Assembly: GCA_004525875.1 (NCBI GenBank) | Contig: SPBQ01000116.1 | Location: 1 to 7,209 of the forward strand | Reading direction: 5' to 3' | DNA from: Myxococcales bacterium | Lineage (GTDB): Bacteria; Desulfobacterota_B; Binatia; UBA1149; SPBQ01 | Length of the DNA stretch: 7,209 nucleotides | Shown: one piece after another, positions 1-4,958 of the stretch | Position numbering within the stretch: the stretch's first letter is position 1 | Layout of the letters: each line of letters starts with the position of its first letter | Translations under genes and position numbers: made by a program | The notes under the pieces: model-generated | The model's database searches: none | Told to the model about the DNA's origin: nothing | What the model saw: only the letters and a program-made list of their open reading frames with translations

Positions 1-962
1 CCCGCGGTGCAGCCGAAGCAGTGCGCGCCCGTCGCTATCCGACGTCCCGCCAGCTCGTCGAAGCTCGCGATGTCGTCGAGCGTCCGGCGAACGCGGGCGC
101 TCGTGCCCGTCTCGGTGTCGCCGGGCGGTAGCTCCAGCATCTGATTGAAGTCGCAGTCGTAGAGCGACCCGTCCCATCCGACACTGACGGTCGTTCGGCA
201 CATCAGGGCCCGCACCGTCGACGGATTGAAGTGGTTCACGAGCAGGCTCATGTACGCTTCGGTCTCACCCTTGCGGCGAAGCTGGTCGGCGAAACGTTTG
301 ATGGGCATGTTGGTGATCGTGAGGAGCTCGTTGAATACGATTCCGAAGCGCGCGTCGAGCTCGACCCGGTATCGATCGCGCAGCTCGGCTTGGGGCGGGG
401 GGAGAACGGCACCGAGAGGATTGTAGATGAGGTCAAGCGTGAGACCGGAGCCCGGCGCGCCGTAGCCCAGATCGTTGAAGACGCGCAGTGCGTCGATGCT
501 CTGACGGAAGACGCCGTCGCCGCGTTGCTCGTCGACGCCGTCTTCGGTGTAGCACGGTAACGAACAGATGAGCCGGACGCGCCGCTTGGCGAGGTAGGCG
601 GCGAGCCAGTCCATGCCGGGGACGAACAGGACGGTGAGGTTGCAGCGATCGATCACCGTCCGTCCGGCCGCTGTCATGGCATCGACGAGGAACCGGAAGC
701 TTGCATTCAGCTCGGGAGCGCCGCCGGTCAGGTCGATCGTTTGGACGCCGGAGCTCACCGACACGAGCTCGGCGATCCGCCGGGCGGTTTCCGGCGACAT
801 TTGTTCTTTGCGGCCCGGTCCCGCTTCCACGTGGCAGTGGTGGCAGGCCTGGTTGCAGAGCTTGCCCACGTTCACTTGAACCGTCGTAGCGCGGTCGCGT
901 CGAAGCGGCTCCAGGCCGCTTGCAGCCAGCGTCGCGTCAAAACTCGTGGACGTCTCGTTCAC
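1..962 (-). CDS. arsS: Arsenosugar biosynthesis radical SAM protein ArsS (3' end off the window)
   Basis: ArsS is a radical SAM enzyme that adds a 5'-deoxyadenosyl group from SAM to dimethylated arsenite, giving the precursor of arsenosugars; it acts in the cytoplasm after the methyltransferase ArsM. The frame is open for 320 codons from a GTG at 962 to the left edge. Visible marks are the radical SAM cluster motif C36-x3-C40-x2-C43 (in GKLCNQACHHCHVEAGP), TGGAPE at about 79-84, RCNLT with C107, SLPCY with C137, and a C-terminal DUF3641-type half with C255, C270 and the near-terminal HCFGC (C315, C318). Only about ten residues should be missing. The frame stays open upstream to about 1173, but that stretch does not look like protein. 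GTG 962 is the last plausible start before conserved sequence, and its ribosome site is weak. It is divergent from the sigma factor gene. No arsM is visible. The family call is firm; the exact start is not. Confidence 0.93.
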   Translation of the reverse strand, partial: MNETSTSFDATLAASGLEPLRRDRATTVQVNVGKLCNQACHHCHVEAGPGRKEQMSPETARRIAELVSVSSGVQTIDLTGGAPELNASFRFLVDAMTAAGRTVIDRCNLTVLFVPGMDWLAAYLAKRRVRLICSLPCYTEDGVDEQRGDGVFRQSIDALRVFNDLGYGAPGSGLTLDLIYNPLGAVLPPPQAELRDRYRVELDARFGIVFNELLTITNMPIKRFADQLRRKGETEAYMSLLVNHFNPSTVRALMCRTTVSVGWDGSLYDCDFNQMLELPPGDTETGTSARVRRTLDDIASFDELAGRRIATGAHCFGCTA

Positions 963-1151
963 CTGTAGCGTGCCGGATTCATGCGTATTGCGTCCGATTC
1001 GTTCCAGCTGTCGCAAGCACCATGCAGGGGGTGGGGTCCCGGCGTAGCGATGGGGGATCACCGCGTTGCGCCGAGACCCACGTTCCGGAGGCGTACAGGG
1101 GGGGAGAGGTTCCGGGAATCTCGGCGGCGTCAAAGGGCGAGCTGGGAACGA

Positions 1152-1176
1152 TACGCGCAGTGGTACGCGTGGTTAC
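1152..1176 (-). promoter_or_regulatory. Candidate ECF sigma promoter facing arsS
   Basis: On the minus strand, GTAACC (1176-1171) is followed by 15 bases and then CGTA (1155-1152). The GTAACC -35 element matches what I recall for promoters of the Caulobacter SigF/NrsF system, whose -10 is CGAA-like. The same layout with identical spacing lies in front of the neighbouring sigma gene. Transcription would start near 1145, about 180 bases upstream of the arsS GTG. The pattern is seen directly; its function is inferred. Confidence 0.55.
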
Positions 1177-1255
1177 GCAACGGCGTCGCGCTTTCGCATG
1201 GCGTCGACCCCGAGTATAGCTTCGCACGGGCCGCCAGCGCCGCCGCGACGGCGCT

Positions 1256-1280
1256 GTAACGTTCCGAAATCGCATGCGTA
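1256..1280 (+). promoter_or_regulatory. Candidate autoregulatory ECF sigma promoter
   Basis: GTAACG (1256-1261), a 15-base spacer and CGTA (1277-1280) lie just upstream of the sigma factor start. Spacing and -10 core match the leftward copy at 1152-1176, and the two -35 elements differ in one base. The predicted transcription start, about 1287, leaves a leader of only about 12 bases with the AAGG ribosome site (1291-1294) at its very beginning, so the fit is tight. Self-activation is usual for ECF sigma factors that sit with their anti-sigma gene. Confidence 0.5.
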
Positions 1281-1299
1281 GTCCGGGGGCAAGGCAGAC

Positions 1300-1839
1300 T
1301 TGAGCGGCCGCGAACCAGTGCTGTCCGAGTTGATGGCGGCCGCACAGGGGGGCGACCAGGAAGCCTACCGGCGCCTGCTCGCGATAATACAACCCATCGT
1401 CTTCCGCTATGTTCGACGCAGGGTCCCGTCCAACTCTGCAGCCGAGGATGTCTGCCAGGAGGTATTGCTCACAATTCATCGTGTCCGCCACACCTACGAC
1501 CCCCAGCGCCCGTTCGAACCCTGGCTCTACGCGATCGCGCGCAGCAGGGTCATCGACCATCTGCGCCGGGCACGCCGCATCTCGGGCGCCGAGGTGATGA
1601 TGGAGATCCTCCCCGAGATCCCGCAGATCGGCGGCGAGATGACTGACGAGAGCGCACTCGAGATCCTTGATCGGTTGCCCACATCCCAGCGCGAGGCGTT
1701 CGTGATGCTCAAGATCGAGGGGCTCAGTACGCGGGAGGCGGCAGATCGCGCGGGTATCACGGTGTCGGCCGTCAAGGTGCGTGCCCACCGTGCGTACAAC
1801 GCGTTGAAGAAGGCCCTGCTGCCCGACGAACAGGCCTGA
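1300..1839 (+). CDS. ECF-type RNA polymerase sigma factor (SigF-like, NrsF partner)
   Basis: This 179-residue protein directs RNA polymerase to stress promoters. Region 2 spans about residues 12-92, with DVCQEVLLTIHR (50-61) in the core-binding part and the WLYAIARSRVIDHLRR stretch (75-90) in the -10 recognition part. Region 4 spans about 122-172, with LPTSQREAF, then GLSTREAADRAGITVSAVKV as the helix-turn-helix for the -35. There is no region 1 or 3, as expected for the ECF group. The start is a TTG at 1300 with AAGG five bases upstream. An ATG at 1333 is possible but would cut into the first helix of region 2. The gene is followed after 24 bases by an NrsF-type anti-sigma factor, which points to the SigF/NrsF class known from Caulobacter crescentus, where it responds to chromate and cadmium. 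The target promoters are inferred, not shown. Confidence 0.93.
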   Translation: MSGREPVLSELMAAAQGGDQEAYRRLLAIIQPIVFRYVRRRVPSNSAAEDVCQEVLLTIHRVRHTYDPQRPFEPWLYAIARSRVIDHLRRARRISGAEVMMEILPEIPQIGGEMTDESALEILDRLPTSQREAFVMLKIEGLSTREAADRAGITVSAVKVRAHRAYNALKKALLPDEQA

Positions 1840-1863
1840 GGGGCCGGGGATCGGAAGATTCGG

Positions 1864-2553
1864 ATGACGATGGACGGCCGGCAATCCAGCGCGGAAGGCG
1901 GTGCCAGCGCCGCGTTGATCGGGAGGCTGGCGGCCGATCTGCAGCCCGTGCGTCCGGCCCGCCCCGGCCGGTTGTTCGCTCTGTGCCTGGTCGTGCAGCT
2001 CGCGGTCGTCAGCGGTTTCCTAGCGCTCGTGGGCGGCCGGTCCGATCTCGCGGAGCGCCTCGCCGAGCCTGCGTTCTCGACCGTTCTCGCATTTCTTGCC
2101 GTCGCGGCGGCCTGGTCGGGCTCGATCGCCATCCGGCTGGCCGTCCCCGGTCGGGCCGTTTCGGAGCGTGCCAGCTGGTTGCTGCCTGTGGTGCCTCTCG
2201 CGCTGGCGGGGCTCGTCCTGATCCTCAACCCCTTCAGTGCGACATGGCCGGGGCTGGCCTCCGCGGCCAACGGCTGTCTGCGTTGCGCGGGACTCACCGC
2301 CGCTGCCGCAGCGGTGCCCTGGCTCGTCGTGCTCGCCGCCGTCAGCCGGTTGGCTCCGCTCAACGAACTGCGCATCGGGATGTTCGCAGGCCTGTCGGCT
2401 TTCCTGGTCGGTGCGATCGTCACCGAGCTGCACTGTCCGGCGAGCTCGGGCTATCATCTCGCCTTTGGTCACTACCTGCCCGTGGTGTTGTTCTCGGCGC
2501 TGGCTTGCGTGGTGGCGGCGGCCGTCATCCGGGTGCGCCCCGCGTTGCGGTGA
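1864..2553 (+). CDS. nrsF: NrsF-type (DUF1109) membrane anti-sigma factor
   Basis: This 229-residue protein is predicted to hold the upstream sigma factor inactive at the inner membrane until a metal or thiol stress arrives. It has a short cytoplasmic N-terminus with LIGRLAADLQPVRP (18-31), the part expected to contact sigma. About six hydrophobic segments follow (roughly 37-55, 71-92, 105-122, 140-160, 170-188, 203-223). Family marks are SDLAERLAEPAF (60-71), the RLAVPGR motif (91-97), NGCLRC (136-141) and LHCPASS (189-195). Cysteines are at 41, 138, 141, 191 and 215. In Caulobacter NrsF, two conserved cysteines are needed for the response to chromate and cadmium, and the Cys138/141 and Cys191 regions are the likely equivalents. 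The ATG at 1864 has GGAAG six bases upstream; ATG 1870 is an alternative. It is probably co-transcribed with the sigma gene. Confidence 0.9.
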   Translation: MTMDGRQSSAEGGASAALIGRLAADLQPVRPARPGRLFALCLVVQLAVVSGFLALVGGRSDLAERLAEPAFSTVLAFLAVAAAWSGSIAIRLAVPGRAVSERASWLLPVVPLALAGLVLILNPFSATWPGLASAANGCLRCAGLTAAAAAVPWLVVLAAVSRLAPLNELRIGMFAGLSAFLVGAIVTELHCPASSGYHLAFGHYLPVVLFSALACVVAAAVIRVRPALR

Positions 2554-2602
2554 GCGGTGCCCGGAAGGCCACGAGAGGCTTCGGAGGCTGGTTCGAGATC
2601 CG

Positions 2603-2929
2603 ATGGTCAAGATCGTTTACTGCATCACGAAGAAGCCGGGCTTGAGTGATGAGGAGTTCCACCGCTACTGGAAGGAGACTCACGGGCCGATCGCCGCGAG
2701 GATCCCGACGCTGAGGCGTTACGTCCAGAGCCACACGCATGCCGCCTCTGCCGAACTGGGGCCGGTCTCGTACGACGGAGTCGCGGAAGTCTGGTTCGAC
2801 GATCTCGATTCGCTCCGTTTGGCCATGAACAGTCCCGAGGTGGCGGCAGCGCTCGAGGATGAGAAGAATTTCATCGACCACTCGAGAGTCGCCCTGTTCC
2901 TGACCCAGGAGCATGTCGTGGTCGGTTGA
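2603..2929 (+). CDS. EthD-domain protein
   Basis: This 108-residue protein has the ferredoxin-like EthD fold (dimeric alpha/beta barrel superfamily). The signature is FHRYWKETHGP at residues 19-29, in which F-x2-YW-x3-HGP is the family hallmark, followed by the YDGVAEVWFDDLDSL stretch (57-71) and DEKNFIDHSR near the C-terminus. EthD was first described beside ethyl tert-butyl ether degradation genes; other members are associated with ring-cleavage or polyketide modification, and many have no known substrate. The ATG at 2603 starts right at the conserved N-terminal strand. The nearest purine-rich ribosome site is GGAGG at 2583-2587, rather far upstream. It lies 49 bases after nrsF in the same direction, so it may be part of the sigma-factor transcript. 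A longer in-frame open stretch upstream only overlaps nrsF and is not coding. Substrate unknown. Confidence 0.88.
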   Translation: MVKIVYCITKKPGLSDEEFHRYWKETHGPIAARIPTLRRYVQSHTHAASAELGPVSYDGVAEVWFDDLDSLRLAMNSPEVAAALEDEKNFIDHSRVALFLTQEHVVVG

Positions 2930-2978
2930 CACTCCCGCGCCGGTGGGCGAGCCCGCGACCTGAGTAGCGCGACGGCGG

Positions 2979-3557
2979 CTACGGCTGCAGGATCGTTCGC
3001 TTCCAGTCATCCCTGCGGCGAACGAACAGCTCACGCTGGTGCAGGCGTGGCTCGCGTCGGGTCCAGAACTCGATGCGCTCGGGCACGATCCGGAATCCGG
3101 TCCACTGTGGCGGGCGCGGAACCGGCGAGCCGACGTGAAGCCGGGAGAGCTTGCGGTACTCGCTCATCAGCTCTGCACGCGACTCTACCGGCGCACTTTG
3201 TTTCGACGCCGCGGCTGCCACCTGGCTGCCCTGCGGGCGCCCGGACCAGTATGCGTCGGCCTCATCGCCGCTCACCCGCGTCACGTGTCCCTCAACGCGC
3301 ACCTGCTTGCCCGTGACGTCCCAGTAGAACGCGAGCGCCGCATGCGGGTTCACCTCGAGCTCGCGTCCCTTGCGACTGCCAGAGTTCGTATAGAAGACGA
3401 AGCCGCGCTCGTCGACGTCTTTCAGGAGCACCCAGCGGACCGAGGGACGGCCGCGCGCATCGGCCGTCGCCAGCGCCACGGCCTCGGGCAGCGGGGCCTC
3501 GGCGCGGCGCGCCTCGGCATACCACGACTTGAATCGACGGATCGGATCGACAGCCAT
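2979..3557 (-). CDS. pdxH: Pyridoxamine 5'-phosphate oxidase
   Basis: PdxH is an FMN enzyme that oxidises pyridoxamine or pyridoxine 5'-phosphate to PLP with O2, the last salvage step of vitamin B6 metabolism in the cytoplasm. The 192-residue protein is slightly short for the family because the variable N-terminal tail is reduced. FMN-binding marks are R41-WVLLK46, the FYTNSGSRKGREL stretch (55-67) and QVRVEG (85-90). Substrate-binding marks are Y103-W, R107-P, S111-Q and SKQSAP (118-123). The C-terminal half has WTGFRIVPERIEFW (152-165) and R171-L-H173-x-R175, corresponding to the catalytic Arg/His of the E. coli enzyme. The usual terminal 'RLxP' is here ILQP, a small deviation. The ATG at 3557 starts 12 bases after the stop of the upstream NTF2-like gene, suggesting one transcript. 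The gene is convergent with the EthD gene. Confidence 0.94.
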   Translation of the reverse strand: MAVDPIRRFKSWYAEARRAEAPLPEAVALATADARGRPSVRWVLLKDVDERGFVFYTNSGSRKGRELEVNPHAALAFYWDVTGKQVRVEGHVTRVSGDEADAYWSGRPQGSQVAAAASKQSAPVESRAELMSEYRKLSRLHVGSPVPRPPQWTGFRIVPERIEFWTRREPRLHQRELFVRRRDDWKRTILQP

Positions 3558-3569
3558 TCGCGACTGCGC

Positions 3570-4127
3570 TCAGCCCCCCGGCGAGGAGAGCTTCTCGCCG
3601 CGTTGCGCCATCCAGCCGGCGATGGTCTCGGTGGCGCCCGCATCGAAGATGTCCTTCAGGTCGCGGATGCGATCGCCTTCGTAGAGCGCGCGCTCGGTCC
3701 GGCCGATTCGCAGAGTCGGCGCGCCCGGCGCCGTGTGCTCGGCATCCCAGTCGAAGGCGATTCCGCCGTCTCGCTTCTTGAAGTCTCCGCGTAGCTCGTC
3801 GATGCGAGTGGCGGAGCACCGATCGAACGTGTTGACGGCAGTGCGTAGGCCGTCGAACCGGGTCCCGGCACCGTCGTCGGTGAAGTAACGGCGCAGTCGC
3901 GACAAGTCGTCATCGACGTACGTTCCCTCGAACGCCGCTGGGCAGGGGGCGAAGCTCTCTATGATGTTCATGGGGACCGCGGCTGCGTCGTTCACGGGCC
4001 GGCTGAGCAAGCGATTACGTCGCGGGGCGTGCTCCCACAACTCGTGCCCGATGAATGTGGCCGCACAAGGGCGCGTGGCGGTCGCATCGAGCAGCCTCCG
4101 CGCCGGGCCGAGATCGGTCATTGCCAT
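3570..4127 (-). CDS. NTF2/SnoaL-like protein with a possible N-terminal extension
   Basis: This is a small alpha+beta cone-fold protein of the NTF2-like superfamily, function unknown. From residue 53 the sequence looks like the family: MNIIESF, AAFEGTYVDDDLSRLRRYF (helix and entry strand), DGLRTAVNTFDR, IAFDWDAEHTAPGAP, and a last strand/helix YEGDRIRDLKDIFDAGATETIAGW. The loop after YFTDDG seems shorter than in relatives. Family length favours a start at 3971 (133 residues). However, the frame is open to an ATG at 4127, the 52 extra codons have about 83% G/C at third positions, and the AT-rich promoter region begins exactly beyond 4127, so I give the longer form (185 residues). Neither start has a clear ribosome site. 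It precedes pdxH by 12 bases and is divergent from tetR. Members may act as isomerases, hydratases or ligand binders; none can be assigned here. Confidence 0.72.
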   Translation of the reverse strand: MAMTDLGPARRLLDATATRPCAATFIGHELWEHAPRRNRLLSRPVNDAAAVPMNIIESFAPCPAAFEGTYVDDDLSRLRRYFTDDGAGTRFDGLRTAVNTFDRCSATRIDELRGDFKKRDGGIAFDWDAEHTAPGAPTLRIGRTERALYEGDRIRDLKDIFDAGATETIAGWMAQRGEKLSSPGG

Positions 4128-4165
4128 AATCGATAAGTATCTTGAATTGCTACGTTATATTTCTA

Positions 4166-4194
4166 TTGACACCGTAAATTTTACAAGGTAAATA
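4166..4194 (+). promoter_or_regulatory. Candidate tetR promoter in the divergent AT-rich gap
   Basis: A perfect TTGACA lies at 4166-4171, followed by a 17-base spacer and TAAATA at 4189-4194 as a weak -10. The segment 4121-4200 is about 30% GC, in sharp contrast to the flanking genes. On the opposite strand TATAAC (4159-4154) could be the -10 of the leftward NTF2-like/pdxH transcript, though I find no good -35 for it. The repeats listed at 4174-4192 lie inside this promoter. Confidence 0.5.
4174..4192. promoter_or_regulatory. Candidate TetR operator: GTAAA-T-TTTAC-AAG-GTAAA
   Basis: Three alternating five-base half-sites lie in 19 bases: GTAAA (4174-4178), TTTAC (4180-4184) and GTAAA (4188-4192). 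They form two overlapping inverted repeats sharing the middle half-site, one with a 1-base and one with a 3-base spacer. The array sits between the TTGACA box and the start of the TetR gene, where a repressor would block transcription and could affect both divergent transcripts. The symmetry is seen directly; binding by the adjacent regulator is inferred. Confidence 0.5.
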
Positions 4195-4201
4195 CTAACG
4201 C

Positions 4202-4831
4202 TTGCCGAGGGAAGCCCTTTCCACTGACGAGCTTCAGGCGTTCCGCGACAGGATCTGCGAGGCGGCCGCTCACCTGTTCGCCGAACGTGGCTACGAAGCC
4301 GTGACGCTGCGCTCGGTCGCGGCACTGGTCGGCTGCAGCCCGATGACGCCCTACCGCTACTTCCCCGGTGGCAAGGACGAGATCTTCGCCGCTGTCCGGG
4401 CTGCGTCGTTCGGCGAGTTCGCCGATGCGTCGACCGGGAGCGTGGAGGGTATCGACGACCCGTTCGAACGTCTAGTGGCCGGCGGTCGCGAGTACGTCCG
4501 GTTCGCTCTCGAGCGCCCCGACCAGTACCGCCTCATGTTCGAGCTCACTCAGCCGCTCACCGACCACCCCGAGGTCATGCGTCAGGGCGAGCGAGCCTGG
4601 GCGCCGCTGCGCGACAACGTCGCACGCGCGATCGACGCCGGCCTGCTCTCGGGCGACCCGGATACGGTTGCGCACGTCGTCTGGGCCGGGGTGCATGGTC
4701 TCGTATCCCTGCACCTGGCCGGCAAGCTCCAGATGGGGCGAAGTATCGAGGACCTGATCGAGCCCGTGCTCACGACGCTCGCTCTCGGCAACGCCGGGAC
4801 GGCAGGAGACGCTTGCGGGCCCGAGGGTTGA
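4202..4831 (+). CDS. TetR/AcrR-family transcriptional regulator
   Basis: This 209-residue DNA-binding regulator is expected to act as a dimer and release DNA on binding a small ligand. The N-terminal TetR domain covers about residues 12-62: ICEAAAHLFAERGYEAVTLRSVAALVG, with the recognition helix CSPMTPYRYFPGGKDEIF (45-62). The rest is the helical ligand domain; W161-AGVH165-G matches the 'W-x3-HG' feature of the TetR C-terminal families of the WHG type. The start is a TTG at 4202; no in-frame ATG precedes the conserved helix, and the nearest purine stretch (AAGG, 4185-4188) is 13 bases away, so initiation may be inefficient. The gene is divergent from the NTF2-like/pdxH pair and is followed after 127 bases by the carotenoid oxygenase gene in the same direction. 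Either neighbour, or itself, may be its target. The ligand is unknown. Confidence 0.93.
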   Translation: MPREALSTDELQAFRDRICEAAAHLFAERGYEAVTLRSVAALVGCSPMTPYRYFPGGKDEIFAAVRAASFGEFADASTGSVEGIDDPFERLVAGGREYVRFALERPDQYRLMFELTQPLTDHPEVMRQGERAWAPLRDNVARAIDAGLLSGDPDTVAHVVWAGVHGLVSLHLAGKLQMGRSIEDLIEPVLTTLALGNAGTAGDACGPEG

Positions 4832-4945
4832 TGGAGAACCCATAGCGGGGCGTGCGGCCGGTGTCGTGAACGAGCCGACGTGACGGATGGGTCAAATCGG
4901 GAGCCGGGTGGCGTGCAACGAGCGTCGATCGGTCCCAAGGAACAC

Positions 4946-4951
4946 GGGAGG
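4946..4951 (+). promoter_or_regulatory. Ribosome binding site that fixes the oxygenase start
   Basis: GGGAGG lies seven bases before the ATG at 4959. The frame is open further to an ATG at 4887, but that one has no comparable site and the added 24 residues look unlike protein, so 4959 is preferred. Confidence 0.8.
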
Positions 4952-4958
4952 TACTTAC

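Larger units (their letters stand above)
963..1299. other. Non-coding divergent regulatory region between arsS and the sigma factor gene
   Basis: This 337-base gap contains no convincing gene. Short open frames exist on both strands, but their translations are rich in Arg and Pro and resemble nothing I know. The gap holds two outward-facing ECF-type promoter candidates (listed separately), several G-runs (for example around 1023-1035 and 1098-1105), and the start-proximal leader of arsS. If the leftward promoter is correct, arsS has an untranslated leader of roughly 180 bases. I see no clear rho-independent terminator or known riboswitch motif. Confidence 0.7.

Noticed and set aside
979..1884. 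A 301-codon minus-strand open frame covering the sigma factor and the intergenic gap.
   Set aside because: It is antisense to a convincing sigma factor, and the remainder reads as non-protein-like sequence.
1527..2423. A 298-codon minus-strand open frame opposite sigma and nrsF.
   Set aside because: The translation is Arg/Ala/Ser-rich with no family resemblance; it overlaps two well supported genes.
2237..2602. A 122-codon N-terminal extension of the EthD protein.
   Set aside because: It lies out of frame inside nrsF. The EthD fold begins right at the ATG at 2603.
2930..2982. A possible terminator hairpin (GTAGC 2964-2968 with GCTAC 2978-2982) between the convergent EthD and pdxH genes.
   Set aside because: The stem is only five pairs with a nine-base loop and no T-tract, and it reaches into the pdxH stop codon; not better than chance in GC-rich DNA.
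3885..3925. Another GTAACG on the plus strand within the NTF2-like gene, considered as a sigma promoter.
   Set aside because: No CGTA or CGAA at the 15-16 base distance, and it lies inside coding sequence on the antisense strand.
4887..4958. An upstream ATG start for the oxygenase at 4887.
   Set aside because: It has no good ribosome site, while GGGAGG lies seven bases before ATG 4959; the extra residues are not protein-like.
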